Of a stretch of DNA of 64,000 nucleotides, positions 1-11,409 are shown piece after piece. The position numbers were made by a program, and so were the translations under genes. Under the pieces are notes generated by a model that was given only the letters and a program-made list of their open reading frames with translations, was not told the DNA's origin and did no database searches. Origin of the DNA: Berberis thunbergii (taxonomy: Eukaryota; Streptophyta; Magnoliopsida; Ranunculales; Berberidaceae); assembly GCA_003290165.1 (NCBI GenBank), contig QNQO01000649.1, positions 310,001-374,000 of the forward strand. The letters are read 5' to 3'. Positions within the stretch are counted from its first letter, which is position 1. Each line of letters opens with the position of its first letter.

Positions 1-599
1 GTAATATACAAGCTTCATGGTTTTCAACAATGATGTCTGAGAAGGAAAATCAACTGGAAACCATAGAGAGAGAAAGCGTACAGACCATAGAAAAGAAGTG
101 AACAATGCAAGTCCAATAACATAAGCAAACTATTAAATGAAAGAGTAGGGGAGGTATAATATGTAGATGAAAAACAAACATGCATCATGACTATAAGTTT
201 CTTTACTGAAAAATGGAACATAGAGGTTGCTTTTAAAAGTGAGAAGCAAAGAAGATGAAATAAGTAAATGTTCCCCAACTCTGCACTCATCTAAAGATCC
301 TTCCTTCTGCCTTTCTAGTTAAGGAAAGAATAAAAGCTGTACCAAGACAGTTTCACAGACACCAAAGATAGAAAATAGATAAATCTCTCCTTGAAACAGA
401 GCCTGCAACCCAACTAGCCAGGTGGAAGAAAGAAAAAAAAAATGTTAAATTTTTTTTAAAAATGAGCTAGTGGGCCTTGTAACTCTATAAAACATACATA
501 ACACACAAACAAACTTTAATTTATCAAACAAGAAACACCATTTAGAACTTCTTCTCAGTGTGAAAGACAACTAAGGAAAAAAAAAGAAGGATCAGAGGC

Positions 600-860
600 T
601 TGTATACCTTGATTGAAGGAGGAACAAGATGAGTAAGCTAAGAGGAAGAGGTGGGGGGCTCTTATACTTTAAGAAAAGACCAACTTTTTCTCTCCAATGT
701 GGTCAAAGAGAAGCTTGGTTGAGAATCTCTCACTTGTGTGCAGAGTAAGAAGTAAAAGATGTGTGAAGAGAAGGTTGAACATATATAGAGGAAGATTAGT
801 AGTAGAAGGGGCACAATACCTTTGGAGTTCTGCCACCATAATCATGCAATGTGTAAGCAA
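600..860 (-). promoter_or_regulatory. Putative promoter and untranslated first exon of a gene running off the left edge
   Basis: Read on the minus strand, a TATA-like CTATATATG lies at about 781-789, followed by a pyrimidine-rich leader from about 750 down to 608. The leader ends in a good splice donor, AAG|GTATAC, at 607-608. I see no credible coding ORF in the leader, so this fits a TATA promoter plus a 5' UTR exon whose coding exons lie left of position 1. Bases 1-607 would then be 5' UTR intron. Inferred from signal order only; no protein is visible. Confidence 0.42.
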
Positions 861-899
861 AGAAGGCGGCCGGGAATTTAATGTTGCATGTTGATGATG

Positions 900-3193
900 A
901 TGGAGGGTGTGGGGGTAGGGTTAAATTGTGCATCATGTGATGATGGTGGTGGTGGTATTGCCCTTTGCCACAGTAAGTATAAGGTGCATTTTTTGGAAAA
1001 TATGAAAAAAGAGTATTTGTAAAAATGATGGGGTTGTGGGGCTTTGTAGTTTTGAAGGATTTACAATGATGGTTGGATAGGCTAATGAAAACCCATCATC
1101 ATTTCAACGCTGTCATCGATGCTCTTTTGTTATATCTTATTATCTTACCTCTGATACCATGAAGCCCTATCTCTCCTTCTTTGACATTTTTGCCCATTAC
1201 CTCTTCTTTCTGAAATGTTGGAATGTCAGGGTATGAAGCATTTTGATATTTTTTATATTTTGGTTTTAGAAATTAGGGTGTATGTAGTTGTATTTGTAGT
1301 CTCAAATGGGAGATGAAGTCTTAGGTTTCCTGCAGAGTACTGAATGGTTGATCAAAGCAACCTGATATGCTTGTGCTCGACAATTTTAAAGCGTTTCCAA
1401 CGATAAGCTCAAACTCGTATAACTTTAAGCATAACATGCACATATCAGATATCTTTTGTTTGCAAGGCAATCTTAGGATGAAATCTAATACATGGTGATA
1501 AAGGAGGTCTGATAAGGCAATCTTTTTCTCAGTTTCAATGTGAAATTTTATTGTTGTTTTTAACTTTTGAGGGGAAGGGATGGACTATGGAGGGCATATG
1601 TTGATTATGTTCTATCCAACTAGATATGAACATTTGTTTATGACCTCCTCCACCTACATAATAAAGTGTTTGTTTTGGGAATTTTTATTCAACTTACAAA
1701 ATTGAGATTTTTTTTAATGTTTATTCTTTTATGGAAAAACATAAAAACATCAATGAACATAGCTTGCTTGTGGGAGGCCAGTTCAGAGAGTGTTATTATG
1801 AGTGGGCTGTGCAGATAAGTTTGTTTCCAAGGATTTTACGTTTCCAGTTTGCAGGGCGTAATTTTGCCTAGCTACGAGTACTTAAACGTAAACCATCATG
1901 GTTGCCATTTCACGTTTTCATGAACACCATTTCGGGTTTTCGTCGAAATCAAACGATGGCATAAGTTTTTACAAATGCAAAATTAAGAATCCAGTTTCAG
2001 TTTCACCGATTAACAACTGGTTGTGTTGTGATATTAGCAGGAAAAGTAGGACTGACTTCACGTGTGTTCATCAAGATAGATGATGATGAACATTCAGTAA
2101 ATGAAGGAAATCTCTCTTTGCTGTGGACCTGATGAAGGTGGTTCATAATGATCATGATCATGATAAACACAACTATGATGATTGATTCTCAAACAACATC
2201 AACCAACCTCGCAAGTTTAATCATGCCATTGGTTATGGTTCGTTCTTCAACCAACTGCGGCCAGGACCAGTTTTTTCAACCCACCTTGCATTGCAACCCC
2301 ATATTCTTCATTCACTGATTATACTTATATGGGCGTGCACCTAAGAGGGGGGGGTGACCATCTCAATCCCATTATTCGAATGCGACCCAAAGTTAAACGG
2401 GTTTTAGTCCGTAAACCCGACTCCGGATTCTTTTTGCAAGTAAAATAATAGCTAATTATATCAATTTGCTGAAAAGGGGTTGGTCAGCAAAGAGTCTTCA
2501 TTATATATGAACTGTGATTTTGATGATGAGATTTTTCAATCTTCATAGTACATGAGCTGAACTAATAATGATGGCAAAGCATCTCTAATAATAATAGTCA
2601 TTCATTTTCTTTCTGCAAGTAATCCCTTTTGCCCCCACTACTTAACCCCTCTTCTCTTCTCTCCAATTCAATTTTTACTTTTACTACTATTGTGGTTGTG
2701 TTGCAGGAACGTGTGTGGTTCTTTATTCAATTCAATAATGGGTTTTCATTGATCTACAACCATTACTACTCACATCACATCTAGGGTTAGGTTTTCATTA
2801 AATAAATGTACACAAGGAGGAAAGGTGAGTGATGAAAGAGATTTGCATGGCACTCAAGTGCACATTGGCCTTCTCAAAGAGAAGGGTGTGCATGACCTCA
2901 TCAACAGTGCAACTCTTTAAAACACTCTTTACCTTCTGGGGACATGTAAATCATTTCACATAATAATAACCCTGTATGGTGAATCATGGGGTTTCCATTA
3001 TTGTTATTTATTAGAGTAAATGTCCTCAAACCCTAAACCACCCCCTCCCCACTTTTATTTTCAACTCTAAATTACACATGGGATAAGGTCGCCAACAACT
3101 GTAGATCCCTAAAGAACACATGGATTTAAGTTGCATGGTAACTTGTAGAAGGAAGAATGAAATACCTTTAAGAGGCAATTTAGACCAGATATT
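900..3193. other. Intergenic, no gene seen
   Basis: AT-rich non-coding DNA with short chance ORFs only. I see no conserved coding frame, terminal repeat or RNA gene. This is upstream DNA of the putative gene at the left edge. Confidence 0.5.
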
Positions 3194-3208
3194 TTTTCAG
3201 GTGAAGAT

Positions 3209-3420
3209 TCTTATTTATTTATTAATTCATGTTCGAAGGTTACATGACTGACTCTATAGGGTTAATCAAACTTGGCCCGAAAGTTTATCAATGGCAGAAG
3301 CAGAACACATGTTCCTAATAATCGGGTGAAAACTCACAAAATCCTAACCGGTGAGTCGCGAACTTGCGACCTCTCACAAGGAGAGTCGAAGTTCGACAAA
3401 CTAAGCTATAATTGGTGGAC
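3209..3420 (-). mobile_element. tRNA-derived SINE (copy 1 of family A)
   Basis: On the minus strand the element starts with a degenerate Pol III A box (TAGCTTAGTTTG, next to ATTATAGC) and has a degenerate B box (AGTTCGCGACTC) about 35 bp further on. It ends in an A/T-rich tail of TAAA/TAAAT units. The same order and much of the same sequence recur at 28847-29067, which has a cleaner A box (TAGCTCAGTTGG) and B box (GGTTCAAGACT). A 15-bp target-site duplication flanks it: TTTTCAGGTGAAGAT at 3194-3208 and TTTTCAGGTAAAGAT at 3421-3435, one mismatch. Body about 212 bp. Confidence 0.82.
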
Positions 3421-3435
3421 TTTTCAGGTAAAGAT

Positions 3436-4672
3436 ATCCAAATGTCTATAATATTCTGCGTTAGACAAAATATTGACAGCACTTGTCGCGTCTTTCATTT
3501 TTTCAAGAGCCGATATATCGTACATATAGTGATATTTTGAACCACGATTTAGACTCACTGTACCAAGAATTTTCATTTATCCTTTCGCGGGATGCATAGC
3601 AACTCCGATTCTTTCACAGTTGAACTCCTGGTTTGTAGGTTCTGCTCCGTGAATCAGCAAGTTTCCAGTGGCTTACCAGCACTCATCCTCACAACAAGCT
3701 GTCAATCTGAATTTTGAATTCAGAACTATGAATCCAGTAAGTTATGGATTTCGATCCCAGTCCAATTCCATAACCCATTAACAATCGTAATCAGTTGCAT
3801 CTAAAATGGTATGGCAACAGAAAACCGGAACACACACACACAGCATGCCACTTAAACATTCAGTACAGGTCCTACGGGAAATCCTGAACTTGCAGAAGAA
3901 ACTAGATACTAGCATAGCATTAGTCATCTAACAAAAGTAAGTGTGTTCATAAAAGCAATGATACTAGCTGTTTCTAGTTTGAAAAAAGAAAGAACCCTTA
4001 TAAGTTCATCTTTAACGTCAAGTGCTCCATTTTTCTCTCCTTTTACTTCTTTTTAATCTATTTCTTAAAAAAATATTACCAAAATAATAAACCGATACAT
4101 GTAGTTGTGTTTTAATCTGGTGTGAAACTAGCCGATTCTGTCATGTTTAGCAGACTCTTGAATATATTGTGTCTGGCAAATCGGCTTGGAGCAGACTCAA
4201 ATATGTAGCGCAGTACGACTGGCCTCAACCCTCCATGACAAGCCATACAATGGTAACATACCATTAGGCCACATTGGCGCCCAATCAGATATAAGTTGGC
4301 ACTTCCAGGTCATCTTTTATGTTTGTATTTTGTTCCAATATGGCTTAACCCAATTGTCAGCATAATCATTTGTGCAAAGTGAGTTAAAACAATAAAACCA
4401 AGTGAGTAAATACTTGGAACTCTTCTTTCTCATGGAACATAAACGCTGGGGGTTCAAAGTGAGTTTAACATTAAAACAACTAAAAACAAACACTTCCACA
4501 AACGTTTCTACTGAATTCCGACTTTGATGTTTCATGCAAAGAAGATCAAGAGAGGTCATTTAAATAACACAATGGCATTATTACAGAAGAACAATTCAAG
4601 CCGTATCAGGCAGGAAAAACAGCCACAATGTTCGCAACAGGAGTTTTACCTAAGAAAAACAGTGACAGTGTA
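3436..4672. other. Intergenic, downstream of the ACP pseudogene
   Basis: No coding frame recognised. A short CA microsatellite lies near 3830-3842. The part nearest 4672 would be the 3' UTR and flank of the minus-strand acyl carrier protein locus. Confidence 0.45.
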
Positions 4673-7600
4673 TCATTTGGCTTGAGGATAGGTGGCAATG
4701 TACTCAATTAACTGAGCCGTTCTTGAAAATTTGTCAGCGTCACTATCAGGGATGTCTACGGCAAACTCTTGCTCTACTGCCATCATTACTTCCACGTTAT
4801 CCAGAGCATCCAACTGCAAATCATTCTTGAAATTTTCTGTAGCATTCACCTGTCACGTTGGAGATTCCCCATTTCTCAAACATGTAAGTTCGCCAGGATA
4901 GATAATTGAAGATCTAGTATTGGTTTGTACAAAGGAGAACTGAAAGTAGAGCAAGGAGAAGTTAAACTACCCCATAAAAAAAAGTTCAAATTCCTTTTTG
5001 GTTCCATACCATGTGATTTATGTTTCGCTAGAATATGGAAAAGCAGGATCAACAAATTATCTTAAGATATTGTAATTCTGCAAAAATTTATCGTGTATAA
5101 GCAATACAAAAATTTTCAGTAGGTAGAATAATAAACTATACTGATCAACCAATATGGTTGGATGTTTTCGATAAGTAGAAGAAACCCATTGCTCTCAATA
5201 CTCTAAAACATAAGTCTTAAATAATTGCTATGATACAAGATGAGATTGCCAGGTGATTTGACAGGGAATTTCATTATTCAGGAAATGAGAAAATATGGAA
5301 ACTCGTAAAGAAAGCCAACCATGTTCGAGATTGTAGATTGAACCGCTCTGGAAGGGTAAATAGAAGGCAGACTTATGAAAACCTAGATGTTTGAAATCAT
5401 CATGGTACTTTATGTTACTATGTTTCTCATGATATTTGAACACATTATGTACACAAGCATTCGTTTACTGTAATCTAAATTCGTATCCCAGCTTAACTGA
5501 AAATGAATTCAGTGTTTATAGTTATCATCATGTATAACAAGAACATTGATATTTTTTCTACTAGGTCGCCCTAGGGCTATGATGATCATTACCATCCATT
5601 TATAGTAGGGTTGGGACATTCAGGGATTCTATGTTTACACTACATCCAACACTAGCAGTTTTCATATATATAACAAATTAGATCACATAAAATGAACTGA
5701 AAATATTTTTTTTTTAACAGCGGGCTACTCTCTATAAGGCTTTTAAAAACCAACTTGTTATTCCCTTTGTGGAACCATGAGCAATGTCGAGCTCCTAGTC
5801 TTCAAAATGCAAGAGAGTAGTTCTCTCTGAATCAACAACAAGCTTTGCCTTGAACCTTGAAAGCCTTCTTCAACTTTTTCAAACTCAAGCTTCTTGAAGG
5901 TCAATACAGTTGCAATTTCCCATGGTAAGTTAACATTGCTAACCCTTGCATTATTCGGCAATTATATTCAAGAAAATATCACCTTAAAGAATTTTATGGA
6001 ACCTGGAGGTGAACATTAAAAAAGTTACCACTGAACTAGGTTTATGCTTTCAATCGAAAAGGGAGATGTAGAAAACAAAGTAAAAATAGACAATACTTAG
6101 ATCTCAACTAAGAAGCAAATTTGAGCAATCCAGTGTGTGATACCAGGACCTGAAAATACAAGGTAAAGTTTTGGCCTATGTTTATTTGTATTAGGAATGT
6201 TATGTTTGTGATTTATACACTGGATATAAAACTGGACTTGGAGATGAAGTTTCTTATAAGTGGGATGAATGCCAAGGCAAGCCACTTCATAAGCTGTACT
6301 TCTTGTCCACAGTTTCAAATGCCCCGCCTAGCGCCTAAGCCGAATTTTAGAACACTGAATAAGCACAACATGAAATGGGAGAACAGAATGATCAAATGAA
6401 GAATACGGGCAGATGTGGTTAGCAGTTAGTGAGTCAGTCGAAAATAAGAAAGAAGGCAATACATGTTCCCATGTTTGTGGCTTAATTCTCCTCAAGTTTG
6501 TATTCCAAGAGGGGTCGCAACAAAAATACGTCAATGGTTGGCAATTGAAGACCACCATCTTTCTTATTTAGCTCGGTTTGTCAGTTTTTCTAAAAGAAGT
6601 AGAACATGAATTGTTACAAAAGCATGAATAAATTTTCTTCCTAATGGGTTCAAAATGAAGAAAGGGAAATTAAGATCTGAAATTGTGAAAGCATTTATGA
6701 ATAAAAGCATTCTGAAATTGTGGCCTATAATCAAGCTGCTCAAGAGTTTATGGTTCCGTTAATGTAGAATTATGCTTGTGGAATTGGGCAACATCCTTGG
6801 ATGTCAATTTGAACACCAATCGAATCATGATATACCTCATTTGTGAATTTTCCTGATAGGCGGTCAATTCCATAAAATGTTAATGTTATTCCTTGTTATT
6901 TAAAGGGTGTTTTCTTTGTTTGTTCTGAATAGACTCAAAAGTCTTAATAAGTAGGATACTTAAAAAAAAAAGTATTTGTTTTTAGTTCTGATCATAAGTT
7001 AAAGGTCTGATTGGAGTAAACATCATGGAGGTGCTTATTACTTAGCACTAAGTGCTTAATGAAAATTTATTCCAATAATAATCTCACAATGAATTTGTAA
7101 CGATTGCTACCACCACTCTCCTCTACCAACCATCCCCTCTTTCTCCACCTCATCTTTATCATGTGTGCAATGACACCACCATCGCCACCACCCTCCCTGG
7201 CCTCCCCTCTTCTGCTTCTTCTTCTCCTTCTTCCCTTTTTTCTTTCTTTTCCTCTCTATTATAGATTGTATGTGTTGAGATTTGATTGGATATTTAGCAT
7301 ATTTTGTAAAGATCTCAACTTAGTGTTGAGATTTAATTTGATACTCAGCATATCTCAACATATTCTGTGAATATCTTAGGCTCTTAGAATATCTTAGAAT
7401 ATTTTGTTAAGATCTCAACTTAATAGGCACAAAAATCCATACTTGATTGATCTGAGGCATGGATAAAAAGAGGATCAAATGGGTCAATGGTGGAAAAAGA
7501 CATGATTTGATGAGTAGTGTTTTGGTTTTGTTGGTGTTGGAAGTGTTTTGGATGACACTTATTGAATTAGTATCCTCCATAAAAAAATTGTGGAAGCTTG

Positions 7601-8645
7601 GTAGAGACGTTAGGATCAACGCTATGATACCATGATAATTTAAAGATGAGAAAATGTATTTTTGTTTTTTGATATTGATCATTACAAAGGTGATATATAT
7701 ACAACATGTATAGAATAAAGTCTACATAGAAGAAGATTATTCTAAAGAGCTATACATAGAAGGAGATATTTTGTGCCTATTAAGCTGAGATCTTCACAAA
7801 ATATTCTTAGATGATATTCACAAAATATGCTAAGTATCAAATCAAATCTCAACATTAAGATGAGATCTTCACAGAATATGCTCGAATATCCAATCCAATC
7901 AAATCAAATCAACAACAGTATGAGGAATGGAGAGGGATATAGGATGATTTCTGGTAGTGGTGGAAACTGATCTCAATGGTATTTGGATGAGAGAAAACAA
8001 GTGGAGAAGGGAATTGAGTTGGTGGTTTGTAATGAGCGGTGAGAGTTGTAGTGGTGGGCAAAAAATGTAAAAAATTTCAAGTTAGCACACCTAAAAATTT
8101 CTAATCAGCAGTTCATACAAAAGCAAAACAAACAAACAGTTCATTCATAATACCTTCTAACTCCAGTTGGAAGTTGGCTTCTAACCACTTCAAAAAAAAA
8201 ACACCACCTTACTCTACCTAGAATGATAAAGGCATGGAAATCTGTATCATATTAGATGATAATGTGTGTCTACCTGAAAATTAGATGACAACTCACGAAA
8301 GCAAAAGCAAGTCATCAAATGAGTTTTAGCATATTAGAAGATTAAACAAAATAGGGTATGTAAAAGACAAAGTTCAACTGTTTGAATTCGATTACAGAAA
8401 GTAAAAGAGGTATCGAAAGAGAAAGAGAGTAAGTAATCACCTTGGAAGGATCAATGAAGGGAATGGATTTGAGGAGATGGACAACTCGAGTGGTGACTTC
8501 CCCTTGTCGAGTAAACTTACACATGCGACCGACGATTGCGAAGAGAAAGGCCTAGTAGATGTTTGAATAAATTCCCCACTCCCACAACAGTGGGAGAGAA
8601 TAGATGATTGGGGGTTCGAATTCCACTTCCCACAGCCTGCTGCAT
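4673..8645 (-). pseudogene. Mitochondrial acyl carrier protein, phosphopantetheine Ser replaced by Ala; probable pseudogene
   Basis: Exon 2 (4849 to 4673, TGA at 4673-4675) encodes 58 residues of a mitochondrial-type ACP: FKNDLQLDALDNVEVMMAVE, then an acidic EIPD-like helix region and a C-terminal PQAK, as in plant mtACPs. Exon 1 ends at 8441 with RVVHLLKSIPFIDPSK and the donor AAG|GTGATT; the acceptor CAG|GTG at 4850 restores the expected PSK-V join. The intron is about 3.6 kb. Two defects stand out. The invariant DSL serine that carries 4'-phosphopantetheine is Ala (GCT) in DALD. In exon 1 the presequence-like frame (TRPFSSQSSVACVSLLDKG) and the ACP frame (GEVTTRVVHLL) are offset by one base at the G-run near 8495. 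Known role of the family: acyl carrier for mitochondrial fatty acid and lipoate synthesis and a complex I partner. A shorter product starting at the in-frame ATG at 8524 would be possible but would lack a presequence. Confidence 0.78.
6900..8150. mobile_element. Degraded copia-like LTR sequences in inverted arrangement, inside the ACP intron
   Basis: Two arms of related sequence face each other: about 7260-7435 (GAGATTTGATTGGATATT, AAGATCTCAACTTA motifs) and its reverse complement at about 7770-7925. Weaker similarity extends out to about 6970 and 8140. Read on the minus strand, the right arm is followed by LTR-like sequence and then a primer-binding site resembling the initiator-Met tRNA complement (TGGTATCATAGC, 7630-7641). 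After that comes a short gag-like start with ATG at 7584. I read this as a truncated Ty1/copia 5' LTR plus leader, with an inverted second LTR piece. Boundaries are uncertain. Confidence 0.5.
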
Positions 8646-8710
8646 TTTTTTGATCTCTCTCAGACAAACAATCGCTCGTTCGTCCAGATCCAGAGTTTAT
8701 GCTGGATTTC

Positions 8711-8730
8711 GCTCGCTCGCTCGCTCGCTT
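8711..8730. repeat. (GCTC)n microsatellite
   Basis: About five GCTC units just upstream of the ACP pseudogene first exon, in its presumed 5' UTR. Confidence 0.8.
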
Positions 8731-8945
8731 CGGTTATTTCCACCACTGAAACCTTTTGAGAGCACCCAAAAAAACAAAATTACGTGGTTTTCATATGGTC
8801 TGGTAGCTCCAAACCAGGCCTTCAAGGACGATGAGCTAGTGGTAGTTCCTTTATCTGTTGAGAAGATTTTTTTGGTTTTGATGAAAGCATATTGCTTAAT
8901 ATATCGTTAGGAAGCAATATTATAAAACTGTCGTCCATAGACTAT

Positions 8946-9129
8946 GAGTAATTCTACAGGGCCTGGGTCCTCCAGCCTGTTTGCTGCCTGGGTGGGGTAA
9001 AAAGACAATTTTGCCCCCCCTCTTTAAACACTTTCTCTAAAAAGATAGTTAAAAAGGAGAGGCAAAATCGTCTTTTTGCCCCACTCAGGCAACAACCTCG
9101 CTGGTTGACCCAGGCAGCTAGAATTTCGG
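8946..9129. mobile_element. Mutator-type hairpin MITE, arm type 1
   Basis: A 184-bp element with ends GAGTAATTCTACAG on the left and, reverse complemented, CCGAAATTCTAG on the right. It is flanked by a perfect 9-bp duplication, ATAGACTAT, at 8937-8945 and 9130-9138. The interior is a long imperfect hairpin: GCCTGGGTGGGGTAAAAAGA pairs with the region ending GCCCCACTCAGGC. The arm core resembles that of 44127-44308. Confidence 0.85.
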
Positions 9130-9155
9130 ATAGACTATAGCTAAGTTATGGGTCT

Positions 9156-9905
9156 TTATAATGAGGCCCCGACATAAGTAATTACAATCCCAAAAACGAA
9201 GCAAAAACAAAGTCTTCTAATGTTACTAATAAGTGGGCGCCAAACCCAGTTCATAGAAGAGCAAGATCTTGAGACCTCTTCACGCAGAACGGTGAAAAGA
9301 GTAGTTGCCCAGAAGCAAATTCGTCCTCCTCTATGAGCTTGTATCAGAGGAGGGTTGCATCTTTCGCATCGCATTTTGCCATTGTACTGTCCAGAACCTT
9401 ACGAAGATTGGGGAAGCAACTTTGGCTAACATATGGCCATGAAGATCAACCGCCACAACCCTAAAGGCTCCATGTTTAGAGAAATCAAAGAAGCTAGCAT
9501 CAAAGGTGACGATAACAAAATCCGGATCCAAGGAAGACATGCAAGGCATGTGATGAGAAGTGCTAGAGTTAAGTCTATGATTATGAATTGATAGGAGTTG
9601 GGTCTGGAGCAAAGATAGTCAGTCAGTGACAGATGTGTCAGGGGAAGCCGGGGCACTGTGAAGAGGGACTGACAAACGCATCTGAGTGTCAAATTTAGTT
9701 GTGGCAAGGACATGATGCAACGATGTGATATTAGTGGCAGAGTAGTCCGGATAAGAGTGAAGTAATGCTGGTGTAGACTTGTCTATGATGAACTATTGTT
9801 TGTGTCAGATTGACCAAGTACGAAGAAGATAGGACATGAAAGTTTGAGGGCTAAATTTGGCTTTGTTGAAGATACAATTATTCCAAACCTTCCAACTGCC
9901 ATGAA
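9156..9905 (-). mobile_element. LINE (non-LTR) 3' fragment with RNase H-like domain
   Basis: Read on the minus strand, the region from about 9900 encodes pieces such as VWNNCIFNKAKFSPQTF, typical of the linker before the RNase H domain of plant L1 elements. It continues with VTFDASFFDFSKHGAFRVVA and DLHGHMLAKVASPIF, which match the first strand pair of the RVT_3 RNase H fold with its catalytic Asp. Stops and frame changes follow, so it is a dead remnant. No TSD was identified. Confidence 0.65.
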
Positions 9906-9953
9906 TTGGAATAACATCTCATCTAATAATTTTGATTTTTATGTCTTTTTAAT

Positions 9954-10097
9954 CAGAAATTCCAAATGACGAGGAAACGGGCGAGGGAAATGGGTGCAAC
10001 CCTCCATCCCCCTCAAGATGTGTGCCTTCTCGCATCTTGAGGGGATGGAGGGTTGCACCCCCTCCCTCTCCCGTTTCCTCGACAACAAGAAGGGCTG
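9954..10097. mobile_element. Mutator-type hairpin MITE, arm type 2
   Basis: An inverted repeat of about 55 bp per arm: GAGGAAACGGGCGAGGG with GGTGCAACCCTCCATCCCC on the left, and their complements on the right. Outer ends CAGAAATTCCA and, reversed, CAGCCCTTCT fit the diverged ends of the GAGTAATTCTA family. The likely 9-bp duplication has one mismatch: CTTTTTAAT (9945-9953) and TTTTTTAAT (10098-10106). The arm sequence is shared with 53842-53986. Confidence 0.68.
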
Positions 10098-10106
10098 TTT
10101 TTTAAT

Positions 10107-10490
10107 TACTCCACACTAAGTTGGACCCTTTGCTACAATTTATGCTGTGCACACAAATGAATGCTCGTCCCAAAACCAATGATGCTTTCAAGACATTGTG
10201 GCAAGCACTTTCGCAAGTGACCAACTACAAAAAGTGAAAGATGGTTTAACAATACACTATCAATCAGTCTCCCTTGTATAACCAAAGATAAGTACTATGA
10301 AATCACGTTCTGTGGATTAATGACTAATTATGTTCACAAATTCATGACCGTGGTCAGTTAACACAAGCAAGCACAAGTCGACAATCAGCCATAAAACAGA
10401 AATACATACTAAACCAAGTAGATTATAATTTACAAAACAGATTTCTGTTGAAATTGTTCCAAACGAGCCTATCAGTACGTCAAACAGAGC
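10107..10490. other. Intergenic, no gene seen
   Basis: No coding frame or repeat recognised in this stretch. Confidence 0.45.
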
Positions 10491-10517
10491 TTTGTCAGAT
10501 CAGCACGACTGCTATAA

Positions 10518-10589
10518 GCATTCAGCACTTGCGCTTAAACCAAGTCCACCTGAGCATTCAGCTCTTGAGCTCAAACCAAGTCCACCTGT
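10518..10589. repeat. 36-bp tandem duplication
   Basis: Two adjacent units starting GCATTCAG and ending AACCAAGTCCACCT, about 36 bp apart (10518 and 10554), with a few differences between them. Confidence 0.75.
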
Positions 10590-10951
10590 TGCTGTAGTAT
10601 ACCAGCAAATAAATACTTCCATTTTGTGCTTGGGTAAGATAATGCATAATCTAGTACAAAACCTGTTGAGAAGTGAACAGAAAATAAATAACAAAATGAT
10701 GGGAACAAAAGCAAGTAGTAAGTCCTCCAATGATATACCTCCATTTTAGCGAGGCAAGGCATCCCAGCTCTGAGAATTCCTTTTTCATCATCATCGCAAA
10801 ACAGGGCCCTGTGAGAACTTTGTTCAAGAGATAAAACTGCTTGCATTTGTGGGCTTCTAATCAAGAAGCTCACATTGACCCAAGATTGATGGAGTGAAAA
10901 TAAGTTCTTATAGTGCACACTCCAGTCAAGCTTGGGTCCCTGTGCCTGCAC
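10571..10951 (-). other. Unrecognised open frame with a possible splice donor
   Basis: A 126-codon minus-strand frame. Its central part (VLSLEQSSHRALFCDDDEKG, then ILRAGMPCLAKME) reads like normal protein and is followed by a plausible donor, ATGGAG|GTATATC, near 10740. I do not recognise the family, and no partner exon was found on either side. It overlaps one arm of the inverted repeat at 10930-11041. It could be a captured exon fragment or a chance frame. Confidence 0.25.
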
Positions 10952-11041
10952 TCAGCCAGTTCAGCTGGTAAGAGTTGCAATAACTTTCTTTGCCTTCAAA
11001 TGCTCGGGTCTGAACTGGCAGGGTGCAGGCATAGCCCAAGC
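10930..11041. repeat. Inverted repeat (hairpin), arms about 33-35 bp
   Basis: Left arm 10930-10964 (GCTTGGG, GTGCCTGCACTCAGCCAGTTCAG) pairs imperfectly with right arm 11010-11041 (CTGAACTGGCAGGGTGCAGG, CCCAAGC). The loop is about 45 bp. No terminal duplication was recognised, so its class is open. Confidence 0.65.
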
Positions 11042-11409
11042 CCCTCATCGGGGCCGGGCTAGTCCAAAACTGTTTCACGTTGCTGTTGATGAACCTGCAC
11101 ATTCATACACCAAGAGGAAAATTAAAACACAAAGTCAACCTGACTGGGGATAAGTATGTAGCATTAGGACCAGTTGAAGAGACGTTGTGGCCCTAGGAAA
11201 CCCTTTATCCAAGCATTAAAAAAATTTCAAGTAGCAATATTGATTTTTCTATGAACACAATATCTGTATTTTTATTTTAAATTAAAAACTAAACTCAGAC
11301 AATTATATATAATTATTATATATTCAAATACTAATCTGATAAAAGTCTACACTCGAATTAAAATGATGAAACAATAAATTGTAAGAAAAATAACTGAAAT
11401 AAAGAAATG

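Noticed and set aside
7104..7370. Leu/Pro-rich plus-strand frame in the ACP intron
   Set aside because: Pyrimidine-rich low complexity inside an inverted transposon arm; no protein family.
8590..8645. tRNA-like T-arm (GGGGGTTCGAATTCCAC) next to the ACP first exon, plus strand
   Set aside because: No matching D arm, anticodon arm or acceptor pairing could be drawn at tRNA spacing; the A-box candidate upstream is poor. It may be a decayed SINE head, but there is no TSD.
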